This document shows positions 52,619 to 62,229 of a stretch of DNA of 64,000 nucleotides, one piece after another (the stretch's first letter is position 1; the number at the start of each line of letters is the position of its first letter). The stretch is taken from assembly GCF_006711645.1 (NCBI RefSeq), contig NZ_CP041247.1, positions 1-64,000 of the forward strand, given 5' to 3'. Below the pieces are notes generated by a model. The model was not told the origin of the DNA and did no database searches. It saw only the letters and a list, made by a program, of their open reading frames with translations. A program made the position numbers and the translations under genes. The DNA comes from Klebsiella electrica (lineage in GTDB: Bacteria; Pseudomonadota; Gammaproteobacteria; Enterobacterales; Enterobacteriaceae).

Positions 52619-54052
52619 CTAGCTCAAATCGACGTTTTTACTGCCGAACAGCCAGGTAAAGACGAAACCGCATAGATAGGAAACGGCCAGGCCCGCGGCG
52701 TAAACCGCCATGCCGGCGTAGATCCCGCTCGCAGAGGTCATCAGCGGCAGCGCCACGAGGCCGGAAGGGCCAAAGACCGTATTCAGCCCCACCGGCAGGC
52801 CCAGCCACGCGACCAGACCGAGGAAAAAGCCGCCGCAGGCACCGCCGATACAGGCGGTGATAAACGGCTTCATCCGCGGCAGAGTGACGCCGTAAATCAG
52901 CGGTTCGCCGATACCGAGAAAGCCGGGAATAATCGCCCCTTTAATCTGGGTCCGCAGCATCGAGCCGTGCTTTGCCCGCCAGTACAGCGCCAGCGCGGCG
53001 CCGACCTGCCCGGCTCCCGCCATCGCCAGAATCGGAAACAGCGAGTTAAATCCTTGCGCATCGACCAGCGCAAAATAGACCGGCACGAAGCCCTGATGGA
53101 CGCCGAACATTACCGCCAGCAGGAACAGACCGGCGAGCACCGCGGAGCCAAACGGGTTGCCGTTGAGATGGAGGAACAGCCACGACATCCCGGTAAACAG
53201 CCAGCCGCCGATGGGCATAATCACCGTAAAGGTCACCGCGCCCATAATCAGCAGAGTGACTGCCGAGGTCAGAATCATATCGAGGTTGGCTGGCATCACG
53301 CGGCGGACCTGTTTTTCTACCCACGCGCCGAGAATCGAGGCAATCAGTACGCCGATAATGTTGCCGCGCGGGTCGATGCCGTGACCGAAGAAGGTGCTGA
53401 TCCCGGAGAAGAATCCGCTGGTGGCTTCGGGGTTGTAGCCGAGGACGAACAGCGACGCGATAATGGCGCCGTTGACTCCGGAGCCGCCAAACGCCTTCTG
53501 CGCATTATAGCCAATCAGGATGCTCAGGAAGGTGAACATCCCCTTGCTGAAGACTTTCATGTAGCCGATCAGCGCCACCAGCGAGACGTTGGGATGGGCA
53601 TTCTCCAGCACGAACATCTGTTCTGCCAGCGTTGCGAAGCCGAGCAGCAGGCCGACGGCGATAAAACCGGGAATCAGCGGGGTAAAAATAGTGGCGAATC
53701 TGGCGAGAAACTTCTGCACGCCGCTGGTTTGCTTGCTTTTCAGCGCCTGTTTTTTCTCTGCCGCCACCTGCGCCAGAGACGGCGCGTCGGCCGGCGCCTC
53801 TTCCAGCAGTGCGTTCATCATTTCCGCGGCGGTTTGCGCTTTACCGGGACCGAGCACCACCTGAAACTGCTCATCGCTGACGATAACCCCCATCACCCCT
53901 TCAATCTGACGGATGGCGGCGCTATCGGCGAGCTGTTCATCACGGAGGGTTAAACGCAGACGGGTCATGCAGTTCCCCGCCAGGGCGACGTTTCCGGCCC
54001 CGCCAACATGGGTAAGGATCTGCGCTATCATCTCTTTATTTATTTTTGCCAT
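52619..54052 (-). CDS. murP: PTS EIIBC for N-acetylmuramic acid, MurP
   Basis: Permease that imports and phosphorylates N-acetylmuramic acid. The 477 residues have an N-terminal EIIB domain with the phosphorylated Cys28 in [12 protein letters not shown], then a EIIC domain (about 110-470) with [14 protein letters not shown]. It matches E. coli MurP and follows murQ by 24 bases. It works with the glucose EIIA. Confidence 0.95.
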   Translation of the reverse strand: MAKINKEMIAQILTHVGGAGNVALAGNCMTRLRLTLRDEQLADSAAIRQIEGVMGVIVSDEQFQVVLGPGKAQTAAEMMNALLEEAPADAPSLAQVAAEKKQALKSKQTSGVQKFLARFATIFTPLIPGFIAVGLLLGFATLAEQMFVLENAHPNVSLVALIGYMKVFSKGMFTFLSILIGYNAQKAFGGSGVNGAIIASLFVLGYNPEATSGFFSGISTFFGHGIDPRGNIIGVLIASILGAWVEKQVRRVMPANLDMILTSAVTLLIMGAVTFTVIMPIGGWLFTGMSWLFLHLNGNPFGSAVLAGLFLLAVMFGVHQGFVPVYFALVDAQGFNSLFPILAMAGAGQVGAALALYWRAKHGSMLRTQIKGAIIPGFLGIGEPLIYGVTLPRMKPFITACIGGACGGFFLGLVAWLGLPVGLNTVFGPSGLVALPLMTSASGIYAGMAVYAAGLAVSYLCGFVFTWLFGSKNVDLS

Positions 54053-54076
54053 GGCACGCTACCTGGTTGTCGGCGC

Positions 54077-54979
54077 TTAGGTATTGCTCAGCGCTTTGCG
54101 GATAAAACCGTTATTTTTCGCCAGCAGGGATGTTGCTTCTGCGGCGCTCAGATTCGCCAGTACCATGATAATGGCGGTTTTACAGTGGCGACCGCAGGCA
54201 TCCAGCGCGGCCTGCGCGCGGGCGCGATCGCAGTCGGTGGCTTCCATCACGATCGATACCTGGCGCTCAATCAGCTTCGCGTTGGTCGCTTCAACGTCAA
54301 CCATCAGATTGCTGTACACCTTACCGACGCGGATCATGGCGCCGGTGGAGATCATGTTCAGCACCAGCTTTTGCGCGGTTCCCGCCTTCAGGCGGGTAGA
54401 ACCGGTGACCACTTCCGGGCCCACCACCGGGGTGATGGCTACATCGGCCAGACGGGCCATTTCACCGTGCGGGTTACAGCTGACGATGGCGACGAAGGCG
54501 TTCTGGCTGTGGGCATACTCCATGGCGCCAATGACGTACGGCGTGCGTCCGCTGGCGGCGAGGCCAACCAGCACATCGCGATTGCTGAAGTTAAGATTTT
54601 GCAGATCCATAGCGCCCTGCGCTTTGTTATCTTCCACATTTTCCACCGCGCTCAGAATGGCTTTATGGCCGCCGGCGATAACCCCGACCACCTGCTCGGG
54701 GCGGGTACCGAAAGTCGGCGGACATTCGCTGGCATCGAGGATCCCCAGGCGGCCGGAGGTGCCGGCGCCAATGTAAATCAGGCGCCCGCCAGCTTGTAAC
54801 GCCGCGGCCACTTTATCCACGACCTGAGCGATTTGCGGTAAGTAGGGGGCGATCGCGTGGGCCACCTGCTGGTCTTCCTGGTTAATGACCGTCAGCATCT
54901 CGACGGTGGACAGGGTGTCTATATTGGCGCTATTGGCATTGCGGCGCTCGGTCAGCAGCGCGCTCAGGTCGATACTCAT
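54077..54979 (-). CDS. murQ: N-acetylmuramic acid 6-phosphate etherase MurQ
   Basis: Cytosolic lyase that removes the lactyl ether of MurNAc-6-P, giving GlcNAc-6-P and D-lactate in cell-wall recycling. The 300-residue protein has a SIS domain with YIGAGTSGRLGILDASECPPTF, GHKAILSAVENVEDN and the LKAGTAQKLVLNMIST helix. It is first of the murQP pair. In E. coli the divergent regulator murR lies upstream; here no murR is seen within the window. Confidence 0.96.
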   Translation of the reverse strand: MSIDLSALLTERRNANSANIDTLSTVEMLTVINQEDQQVAHAIAPYLPQIAQVVDKVAAALQAGGRLIYIGAGTSGRLGILDASECPPTFGTRPEQVVGVIAGGHKAILSAVENVEDNKAQGAMDLQNLNFSNRDVLVGLAASGRTPYVIGAMEYAHSQNAFVAIVSCNPHGEMARLADVAITPVVGPEVVTGSTRLKAGTAQKLVLNMISTGAMIRVGKVYSNLMVDVEATNAKLIERQVSIVMEATDCDRARAQAALDACGRHCKTAIIMVLANLSAAEATSLLAKNNGFIRKALSNT

Positions 54980-55272
54980 ACGAAAACCTCATCAATCACA
55001 GTGGAGACAGATTCTAAGGAATTAATTATTCCAATCATGTGAAGGTTATCACGATTAACGCTGAACAGATAAGAAGAGATTTGCAGGCAGGTCGGGAAGC
55101 GAAGCAGTAACAAAACTGGAATATTTTATTACTGATTCGTTGTTAACGGGTCGGACGGTTTTTTTACTCGCTGACAAACAGGGCCAACGGATAGCTGATG
55201 GCTATGGCGAGGCTCATTTTCACCGTCGTTTCACCACCACCTTTGCCGATGGTGGCGGAAAGACGTCGCCAG
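54980..55272. other. Upstream region of murQ
   Basis: The 293-base gap has a perfect dyad GGAAT-N5-ATTCC at 55018-55032, 39 bases upstream of murQ, in the place of the E. coli MurR operator. No murR and no credible gene is present; short frames in 55140-55272 are not recognisable. Confidence 0.5.
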
Positions 55273-56187
55273 CTAGCGGGTTGCCGCGATGCCTGCCAGC
55301 GCCTGGCGCAGCATGGGAGTAGCGAAATCGAGAAATTTCCGCAGCTTAAGAGGCGCCAGCCCGCGCGCGGTATACAGCAGATGTACCGGCGCAGGTTCCG
55401 GTTCCATCGCCTCCAGTATCAGCGTCAGCTCGCCGCTCGTCAGGCCATCAATGGCCTGGTAGTGCAGCAGGCGCGCCACGCCAGCCCCCAGTCGCGCGGC
55501 GTCGGCGGCGCTCTCCGGGGTAGTCACACACAGTACCGGTTGCAGCGTCACGTGCCGGTCTTCCGCCATCGTCGCCTTAAACCGCCAGCCGCGATAGGGC
55601 ATCGGTGATTCAATACGAATGACTGGCAGCGTACTCAGCTCACGCGGGCACTGCGGGGATCCGTGTTTCTCCAGCAGCGCCGGGTGGGCGCAGGTCACGA
55701 TACGCATCTCGCCCAGACGGGTGGCAACCATGGCGCTATCCGGTAGCGTACCAATGCGCACCGCGAGATCGATATGCTCGTCGACCAGGTCGGCATTGCG
55801 ATCGCTGAGCAGTAAACGGACGCGAATTTGCGGGTAACGTGCGAGAAAAGCGGTCACAACCGGTAAAACATGCTGACGGCCAAACATCGTCGGCGCCGCG
55901 ATCGTCAGTTCGCCCTTCGGCTGCTGATATTCTCCCGCCGCCTGGCGTTCGGCCTGGTCCACCTCTTCGAGAATGCGCCGCGCGGCGGCGACATAATCGA
56001 TACCGGCATCGGTCAGCGTCAGCTTGCGGGTGGTGCGCAGCAGCAGGCGCACGCCGAGCGTGCTTTCCAGCTCGGCAATATGGCGGCTGACGGTGGTCAA
56101 CGGCATATTCAGCGCCCGCGCCGCCGCCGACATGCTGCCCAGTTCAGTCACTTTTACCAGTAGCGCCATCGCGCTCAAGCGATCCAT
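55273..56187 (-). CDS. LysR-family regulator
   Basis: 304-residue LysR-type regulator from ATG 56187 (MDRLSAMALLVKVTELGSM); the frame continues 53 codons upstream without conservation. The winged helix covers about 1-60 (SMSAAARALNMPLTTVSRHIAELE), and the rest is an effector domain of the aromatic/'DUF24-neighbour' LysR group by its pattern (LLRTTRKLTLTDAG, DEHIDLAVRIGTLPDSAMVA). It is divergent from the flavin-oxidase-like gene and likely regulates it. Confidence 0.85.
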   Translation of the reverse strand: MDRLSAMALLVKVTELGSMSAAARALNMPLTTVSRHIAELESTLGVRLLLRTTRKLTLTDAGIDYVAAARRILEEVDQAERQAAGEYQQPKGELTIAAPTMFGRQHVLPVVTAFLARYPQIRVRLLLSDRNADLVDEHIDLAVRIGTLPDSAMVATRLGEMRIVTCAHPALLEKHGSPQCPRELSTLPVIRIESPMPYRGWRFKATMAEDRHVTLQPVLCVTTPESAADAARLGAGVARLLHYQAIDGLTSGELTLILEAMEPEPAPVHLLYTARGLAPLKLRKFLDFATPMLRQALAGIAATR

Positions 56188-56289
56188 GATTATCCCGTTT
56201 TCCGGAAAGATGATTGTCAGTATCGCAGTATTATCATTTATGGCGGCAGAGTCCATGATGAGCGCAGTAACCGCGCGTTCGGAGGAGCT

Positions 56290-56916
56290 ATGCCGGGGGA
56301 CTTTCTCGATATTGCCATCACGCCTGATGTGATGGACGTTCAACATGAAATGGGGAGCGATAAGCTGTGGCAGTCGCCGTATCGCCCGCGCAGGGGAGAA
56401 CGTTTCGGCGCCAGCGAAGAGGAGATGATCGTCACCCGCGACAGTTTTTATCTGGCAACGCTATCGCAAACCGGCTGGCCCTATATCCAGCATCGCGGCG
56501 GGCCGTCGGGATTTCTCCATCTGCTGGATGACGCCACGCTGGCGATGGCGGATTTTGGCGGTAACCGGCAGTACATCACCACCGGCAACCTGCGCGGCAG
56601 CAACCGTGCCTGCCTGTTTTTGATGGATTACCCGCGCCGCGCCAGGCTGAAAATCTATGCCACCGTCGAGGTGCTGGCGAAGGACGATGATCCGGGGCTG
56701 CTGGCTCGGGTCACACCGGACAATGACCACGTCCAGGTGGAGCGCCTGTTTCGCTTTCATCTCCAGGCGTTTGACTGGAACTGCCCGCAGCACATAACGC
56801 CGCGCTACAGCGCCCGCCAGGTGGCGGAGTATAGCCAGACGCTGCAGCAGCGTATCCAGGCGCTGGAGCAGGAAAACCTGCGGCTACAACAACAGTTAAC
56901 CCTCAAAGGAGAATGA
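56290..56916 (+). CDS. PNPOx-like flavin-binding protein
   Basis: 208-residue protein of the pyridoxamine-phosphate-oxidase-like superfamily (split barrel binding FMN). The core is [22 protein letters not shown]...[16 protein letters not shown] (read as separate motifs), followed by a short C-terminal coiled coil ([20 protein letters not shown]). It may reduce or sense a small organic compound; the substrate is unknown. Divergent from the LysR gene, with the NTF2-like gene two bases downstream. Confidence 0.8.
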   Translation: MPGDFLDIAITPDVMDVQHEMGSDKLWQSPYRPRRGERFGASEEEMIVTRDSFYLATLSQTGWPYIQHRGGPSGFLHLLDDATLAMADFGGNRQYITTGNLRGSNRACLFLMDYPRRARLKIYATVEVLAKDDDPGLLARVTPDNDHVQVERLFRFHLQAFDWNCPQHITPRYSARQVAEYSQTLQQRIQALEQENLRLQQQLTLKGE

Positions 56917-56918
56917 CC

Positions 56919-57389
56919 ATGACCGACGTTCGCCCGCCGCTGCCGCCGTTTACACGAGAAAGCGCGCAGCAAAAAGTTCGCGCCGCCGAAGATGGCTGGA
57001 ACAGCCGCGACCCACAAAAAGTGGCGCTGGCCTATACGGCCGACAGCCGGTGGCGCAACCGCAGCGAGTTTGTTCATGGACGCGCGGAAATCATCGCCTT
57101 CCTGACGCGAAAATGGCAAAAAGAGCAGCACTACCGGCTGATTAAGGAGCTGTGGGCGTGGAACGATAACCGCATTGCGGTGCGTTTCGCCTATGAATGG
57201 TGTGACGACAGCGGCAACTGGTTTCGCTCATATGGCAATGAGAACTGGGAGTTTGATGAGCATGGCCTGATGCATACCCGCTACGCCTGCATTAACGATC
57301 TGCCGATTGCCGAGCGGGATCGCCTGTTCCACTGGCCCCAGGGGCGCCGCCCCGATGACCATCCGGGGCTGAGCAAGCTGGGGCTGTAA
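56919..57389 (+). CDS. NTF2-like / DUF1348 protein
   Basis: 156-residue protein of the SnoaL/NTF2-like fold, DUF1348 type, with [33 protein letters not shown] and [18 protein letters not shown]. Function is unknown; such proteins often act as small hydrolase/isomerase or stress proteins. ATG 56913 is one base from AAAGGAG while ATG 56919 is seven bases away, so the latter is chosen. It forms an operon with the flavin-binding gene. Confidence 0.8.
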   Translation: MTDVRPPLPPFTRESAQQKVRAAEDGWNSRDPQKVALAYTADSRWRNRSEFVHGRAEIIAFLTRKWQKEQHYRLIKELWAWNDNRIAVRFAYEWCDDSGNWFRSYGNENWEFDEHGLMHTRYACINDLPIAERDRLFHWPQGRRPDDHPGLSKLGL

Positions 57390-57406
57390 ACAGGCGACGT
57401 GGCGGG

Positions 57407-57943
57407 TTAATCGGCTTTCGGGAAGTCGACGACCGTATCATTCACCCGGTTCACCATATTGGTGAACAGAATGGCGCTCACCGCGCTGATCATCTCAATC
57501 ACCTGCTGGTCGCTGAAGCCAGCGTTACGCAGTGCGCTGACCTCGGCTTCCGGGAGCGTGCCGCGGGTGCGCACCAGGGTCTGGACAAACTTCGCCAGCG
57601 CATCGAGACGGGCATCTTCCGCATATTCGCCGCGACGCAGGGCATGGATTTGCTCGCCGCTGTAACCCGCTTTTTTCGCCATTAATGTATGCGCCGCCAG
57701 GCAGTAATCGCAGCCGGTGGCTTCGCTCACGGCCAGGTTAATCGCTTCCAGCTCTTTGGCATTCAGGCTGCTTTTACTCAGCATCGCGTTATGCGCCAGC
57801 GCCTGCTGCAATGCTGCCGGCGAATGACTGCCAATGGTCAGATAGGCATTGGGCACTTTCCCCATCGCTTTTTTGATCGCGGCGAAAATTTCTGCGGCTT
57901 TACCGGTGACGTCTTGTTCACGAATATCAGCTAAACGGCTCAT
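57407..57943 (-). CDS. AhpD-like carboxymuconolactone decarboxylase-family protein
   Basis: 178 residues with the alkylhydroperoxidase D core: NLAVSEATGCDYCLAAHT contains the redox C-x-x-C and the catalytic His. Such proteins reduce peroxides or act as disulfide reductases. The start is ATG 57943 (MSRLADIREQDV); the frame runs 81 codons farther up without conservation. It is divergent from an AraC-family gene that probably regulates it, a common pairing. Confidence 0.85.
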   Translation of the reverse strand: MSRLADIREQDVTGKAAEIFAAIKKAMGKVPNAYLTIGSHSPAALQQALAHNAMLSKSSLNAKELEAINLAVSEATGCDYCLAAHTLMAKKAGYSGEQIHALRRGEYAEDARLDALAKFVQTLVRTRGTLPEAEVSALRNAGFSDQQVIEMISAVSAILFTNMVNRVNDTVVDFPKAD

Positions 57944-58060
57944 GGTGTGCTCCTGTTTCGGTGAGGGTGTGATGTGGCAATGGCGACATCTTAGGAGGAT
58001 GTGGCGTGCTAGACTGGGGCTCTTCGTCTCATTTTTTTGTCTTATCGTCTCAGGAGTGGC

Positions 58061-58966
58061 ATGGACAGTCTCAGTCATCTGTTGGCGCTGCTGGCGCCGC
58101 GCTGCGAAGTTAATCTCCACTGCCGGTTTGGCGGTCGCTGGCAGGCTGGTCATGAACAGATGCGCAGCGGCGTGGTGCCCTGGCATTTTGTGTTACGCGG
58201 CGAGGGGCGGCTGACGGTCGGCAAGCAAACCCGGCAGATGCGGACGGGAGATGTCATCTTGCTCCCGCACGGCTCGCCGCATCTGATGGAAAGTCTGGTG
58301 GAGTGGGGGCAGATCCTGCCCGTCGCTCACCGCTTTAACGGCACTCTGACCGAGGTCCGAACCGGTACCGACCAGGATGCGCTGGAGATGCTGTGCGGCG
58401 AATTTTACTTCGGCCCGCACGTCAGCTGGTTATTTGCGGAACCGGCGGACTTGATTCATCTGCATACCGACGAGCGCGCGGCGTGCCCGGAGCTGGAGCT
58501 GCTGCTTAACGTGCTGGTACGGGAAAGCCTGATGGCCCGGCCCGGCAGCGGCGCTATCGTGCGCAGTCTCGGCGACACGCTGCTGGTTTTGCTGCTGCGC
58601 ACGCTGCTGGGCAGCGAAGCGCCGCCGGAAGGGCTGCTGCGACTGATGAGCGATGAACGGCTGATGCCCGCTGTTTTCGCGGTGCTGGAGACGCCGGAGC
58701 AGCCCTGGACGCTGGAGAGTATGGCCGCCCGCGCTTTTCTATCGCGCGCCACCTTCGCCCGGCACTTTGCCCGCGCGTATCACCTCACGCCGCAGGCCTG
58801 GCTTTCGCAGCTGCGCATGGCGATGGCTGCGCGTCTGCTGCGCGTGGAGCGGCAGACCAACCTTGATGTGATTGCCGGGCGCTGTGGGTTCCAGTCGCAG
58901 GCCTCGTTCTCGAAGGCGTTTAAAAAGCTGTATGGCGTCACGCCCGGCGAGTGGCGACGCCGGTGA
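58061..58966 (+). CDS. AraC-family regulator (cupin type)
   Basis: 301-residue regulator with an N-terminal cupin-like sensor (RLTVGKQTRQMRTGDVILLPHGSPH) and a C-terminal double helix-turn-helix of the AraC type (MAARAFLSRATFARHFARAY, VIAGRCGFQSQASFSKAFKKLYGVTPGEW: two separate motifs). ATG 58061 follows CAGGAGTGGC. It is divergent from the AhpD-like gene and belongs to the group that typically controls such redox genes. Confidence 0.87.
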   Translation: MDSLSHLLALLAPRCEVNLHCRFGGRWQAGHEQMRSGVVPWHFVLRGEGRLTVGKQTRQMRTGDVILLPHGSPHLMESLVEWGQILPVAHRFNGTLTEVRTGTDQDALEMLCGEFYFGPHVSWLFAEPADLIHLHTDERAACPELELLLNVLVRESLMARPGSGAIVRSLGDTLLVLLLRTLLGSEAPPEGLLRLMSDERLMPAVFAVLETPEQPWTLESMAARAFLSRATFARHFARAYHLTPQAWLSQLRMAMAARLLRVERQTNLDVIAGRCGFQSQASFSKAFKKLYGVTPGEWRRR

Positions 58967-59124
58967 GGATACCTACGTAAAGCCTGGCTGCTGGCGCATG
59001 AAGCCCAATACCGGTAGATGATTTTATTTCCGGTTGCCGTTTTTGCAGTTTAAAACCTGGCCATAAAATCGTTATAGTTTCGTACGAAAAATAATAACCG
59101 CTTCTATGGACTGACAGGGTAAAA

Positions 59125-59937
59125 ATGATGAAATTGCGTTTACGGACAGCCGCCGCCGTGGTGCTGGCGGGCCTGCTGCTGGCGGGCTGCGACCAGAAAA
59201 GCAGCGATGCGAAACACATTAAAGTCGGCGTTATCAACGGCGCGGAACAGGATGTGGCGGAAGTGGCTAAAAAGGTCGCCAAAGAGAAATATGGTCTGGA
59301 GGTCGAGCTGGTGGGCTTCAGCGGTTCGCTTTTGCCTAATGAAGCGACGAACGCCGGCGATCTGGATGCTAACGTCTTCCAGCATCGGCCATTCCTCGAA
59401 CAGGATAATAAAGCGCACGGCTACCATCTGGTGGCGGTCGGCAACACCTTCGTGTTCCCGATGGCGGGCTACTCGCGCAAAATAAAATCGGTGGCCGATC
59501 TGCAAGACGGGGCGACAATCGCCATTCCGAACGATCCCACTAACCTCGGCCGCGCGCTGCTGCTGTTGCAAAAAGAACAGCTGATTACCCTCAAGGCGGG
59601 GACTGGCCTGCTGCCTACGGCGGTCGATATTACCGCCAACCCGCGTCACCTGAACATTATGGAGCTGGAAGGGGCGCAGCTGCCGCGCGTGCTGGACGAC
59701 CCGAAAGTGGATGTGGCGATTATCAGCACCACCTATCTGCAGCAAACCGGGCTCTCGCCGGTGCATGACGGGATTTTTATTGAAGATAAAAACTCGCCGT
59801 ACGTGAATATCATTGTGACCCGCGAAGAGAATAAAGACGCGGAAAACGTGAAGGAATTTATGCAGTCCTATCAGTCGCCGGAAGTGGCAAAAGCGGCAGA
59901 GACTATCTTTAACGGTGGCGCGGTTCCCGGCTGGTAA
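59125..59937 (+). CDS. nlpA: NlpA lipoprotein-28 (MetQ family)
   Basis: Inner-membrane-anchored lipoprotein related to the methionine-binding protein MetQ, 270 residues. The lipobox is LLLAGCDQ (Cys at about 22), and the solute-binding part shows KVGVINGAEQDVAEVAKKVA and FSGSLLPNEATNAGDLDANVFQHRPF (two stretches). It resembles E. coli NlpA from end to end. Adjacent ATGs at 59125 and 59128 are both possible after CAGGG. It probably binds methionine for the MetNI transporter; it is not beside metNI here. Confidence 0.93.
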   Translation: MMKLRLRTAAAVVLAGLLLAGCDQKSSDAKHIKVGVINGAEQDVAEVAKKVAKEKYGLEVELVGFSGSLLPNEATNAGDLDANVFQHRPFLEQDNKAHGYHLVAVGNTFVFPMAGYSRKIKSVADLQDGATIAIPNDPTNLGRALLLLQKEQLITLKAGTGLLPTAVDITANPRHLNIMELEGAQLPRVLDDPKVDVAIISTTYLQQTGLSPVHDGIFIEDKNSPYVNIIVTREENKDAENVKEFMQSYQSPEVAKAAETIFNGGAVPGW

Positions 59938-59961
59938 TCGTCAACACAAGGAGAGGCGAAT

Positions 59962-60281
59962 ATGGTCCGGCAGCGTCAGGCGGATTTACTGCTGGTAGCC
60001 GCTACGGTTATCGCCGCATGCGGGTGGATATTTTCTCGCGAAGCCATCGCGGGGATGCCGGTTTTCGCCTTCCCTGGGCTGCGCTTCTTTTTTGCGGCGC
60101 TGCTGCTGCCGTTTTGTCGCGGCTTTCACGTCGAATTGTTATCGCCACCAGTCTGCGTTTCGGCCTGCAAATGAAGGGGCAGAAGTGCACGGCGGTGGCG
60201 AGCGCCGCGATTATCATGGTGCTGGAGCCGCTGTTGACGGTCATTGCCGCCGCGCTGTGGTACGGCGAACAGCTGCCGTAG
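59962..60281 (+). pseudogene. EamA-family transporter remnant
   Basis: An intact start (ATG 59962 after AAGGAGAGGCGAAT) opens an EamA N-terminus (DLLLVAATVIAACGWIFSREAI, PGLRFFFAALLLPF) that stops at 60174. In another frame the C-terminal half of the same family continues (SLRFGLQMKGQKCTAVASAA, then IIMVLEPLLTVIAAALWYGEQLP) to about 60281. The middle is deleted and the frame shifted, so the gene is dead. Confidence 0.85.
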
Positions 60282-60470
60282 CGGCGTCAGTCTCTTTTTC
60301 ATCGTCACCACCTCCTCAGAAAACCAGCGTCCACGAGACCATCGCCAGCGGCGGATGGCAACCGCGGAAAGTTGGCCCAATCTCATCGTTCATTGCCCAA
60401 ATGCCCATATTGCGCCAGGCTGGCGGGACGTACGATGTTCGCCAGATAACCGCGAAGAGGAGTGAACATT

Positions 60471-61250
60471 ATGCACATGATCCATATCCGTAACTCAACT
60501 CAGATTATTGAATATGCAGGGAAAAAGTTCCTGATTGACCCGATGCTGGCGGATCGCGGCGCCTGGCCGGGATTTCCGGGCACCGCCCGCGCGGGGCTGC
60601 GTAACCCGCTGGTCGGGCTGCCTTTTTCCCTTGAAACGATTATTGATGTCGATGCGGCGATCGTCACCCATACGCATGATGATCATTGGGACGAGGCGGC
60701 GATCGCCGCGATCCCGAAAACGCTGCCGGTTTTTGTCCAGCATGACGGCGATGCCCGGCTGCTGCGCGGACAGGGATTTCAGGATATCCGCCTGCTGTCG
60801 GCAGAAAGCGAGTTTGCCGGCGTCCGCTTACAGAAGACCACTTCCGGACAGCATGGCAGCGACCGCACCTATGCCGTACCGGCCATGGCGGAGCGCCTGG
60901 GCGAAGCCTGCGGGGTGGTGTTCCGCCATCCGCAGGAGAAAACGCTGTGGCTGGTGGGCGACACCCTCTGGCGCCCTGAAATTGAGGCCGATATGCTGCG
61001 GCTGCATCCCGATGTGGTGGTGCTGAACGCCGGCTACGCGCATGTGATCGGTTTTGGCCCGATTATTATGGGTAAAGAAGATGTGCTGAAAGCGCATTTC
61101 ACGCTGCCGGAGGCGCACATTGTGGCTATCCATCTCGAAGCGGTTAACCACTGCCTGCTGAGCCGCGAGGAGCTGCGCGAATACGTGGCGGATAATCAGA
61201 TTGCCGATGTGGTCAGCATCCCGCAGGATGGCGAAAGTCTTTTCTTTTAA
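60471..61250 (+). CDS. MBL-fold metallo-hydrolase
   Basis: 259-residue metallo-beta-lactamase-fold hydrolase of the UlaG-like group, with the metal motif VTHTHDDHWDEAA (HxHxDH) and further ligands expected in GDTLWRPE and HLEAVNH. The substrate is unknown. ATG 60471 lies eight bases after AGAGGAG; the GTG at 60462 is inside that ribosome site. It is 25 bases upstream of the GlxA-like regulator, so the two are probably co-transcribed. Confidence 0.85.
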   Translation: MHMIHIRNSTQIIEYAGKKFLIDPMLADRGAWPGFPGTARAGLRNPLVGLPFSLETIIDVDAAIVTHTHDDHWDEAAIAAIPKTLPVFVQHDGDARLLRGQGFQDIRLLSAESEFAGVRLQKTTSGQHGSDRTYAVPAMAERLGEACGVVFRHPQEKTLWLVGDTLWRPEIEADMLRLHPDVVVLNAGYAHVIGFGPIIMGKEDVLKAHFTLPEAHIVAIHLEAVNHCLLSREELREYVADNQIADVVSIPQDGESLFF

Positions 61251-61275
61251 CCGGTTGTAGGGAACGGAGGGCACC

Positions 61276-62229
61276 ATGAAACTCACCGATGTCGCGATTG
61301 TCGCCGTGGACGGGTTCAGCCCTTTCCACTACTCGGTTCCCTGTATGTTGTTTGGCGATAGCGTCTCGGAAACGAAACGCTTTAACCTGCAGATTTGCGC
61401 CGAAAGGCCGGGATTGTTGACCGCGCGCGACGGCTTTGCGCTCAACGCCAGCGCGGATTTCACCGCCCTTGAGCAGGCCGATATCGTGGTAGTGCCTTAC
61501 TGGGGCGCGGTGCATCAGCGCCCGCCGCAGTCGCTGCTGGATAGCCTGGTGCGGGCAAGGGAGAACGGCGCTGAAATAGTCGGGCTGTGCCTCGGTGCTT
61601 TTGTGCTGGGTTATGCCGGGCTGCTGGATGGCAAACGGGCGGCGACCCACTGGGAGTTTGAGCAGGCGTTTCAGCAGTTGTTCCCCCAGGTGCAGCTGGA
61701 TATCAATGCGCTGTACGTCGATGACCAGCGGATCATTACTTCGGCGGGCACGGCGGCGGCGCTGGACTGCTGCCTGTATATCATCCGCCAGCGTTTTGGC
61801 AGCCTGGCGGCGAATCAGATTGCCCGACGCATGATCGTGCCGCCCCATCGCGAAGGGGGCCAGGCACAGTTTATCGCCCAACCGGTGCCGAAAAATACCC
61901 GCGACGCGCGGATTAACGGACTGCTGGAGTATCTCCAGCAGCATATCGCCGAGCTGCACAACCTTGATTCGCTGGCGCAGGTGGTGGCGATGAGCCGCCG
62001 TACGTTGACGCGTCACTTCGCCAGGGCTACCGGCATGAGCATTGCCGACTGGCTGACCATGGAACGTCTGCGGCGCAGTCAGCTCCTGCTCGAAGCGGGG
62101 AATATGCCCGTCGAGCAGGTGGCGGAGAGCGTTGGTTTCCGCTCCGCCGTGACCTGGCGCCAGCAGTTTAAATCCCGCTTTGGCGTCAGCCCGGCGGAGT
62201 GGCGGCGCACCTTTCGCCGCGGGACTTAG
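61276..62229 (+). CDS. GlxA-family AraC regulator (DJ-1/PfpI domain)
   Basis: 317-residue regulator with an N-terminal DJ-1/PfpI-like domain (about 1-185; GLCLGAFVLGYAGLLDGKRAATHW contains the nucleophile-elbow region as GLCLG) and a C-terminal AraC double helix-turn-helix (LAQVVAMSRRTLTRHFARAT, VEQVAESVGFRSAVTWRQQF). It lies directly after the MBL-fold gene and converges with the alcohol dehydrogenase gene with a 4-base overlap. Confidence 0.88.
   Translation: MKLTDVAIVAVDGFSPFHYSVPCMLFGDSVSETKRFNLQICAERPGLLTARDGFALNASADFTALEQADIVVVPYWGAVHQRPPQSLLDSLVRARENGAEIVGLCLGAFVLGYAGLLDGKRAATHWEFEQAFQQLFPQVQLDINALYVDDQRIITSAGTAAALDCCLYIIRQRFGSLAANQIARRMIVPPHREGGQAQFIAQPVPKNTRDARINGLLEYLQQHIAELHNLDSLAQVVAMSRRTLTRHFARATGMSIADWLTMERLRRSQLLLEAGNMPVEQVAESVGFRSAVTWRQQFKSRFGVSPAEWRRTFRRGT

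Noticed and set aside
55140..55272. Short frames beside the LysR gene as a murR remnant
   Set aside because: Neither strand shows an RpiR helix-turn-helix or SIS motif; no homology could be recognised.
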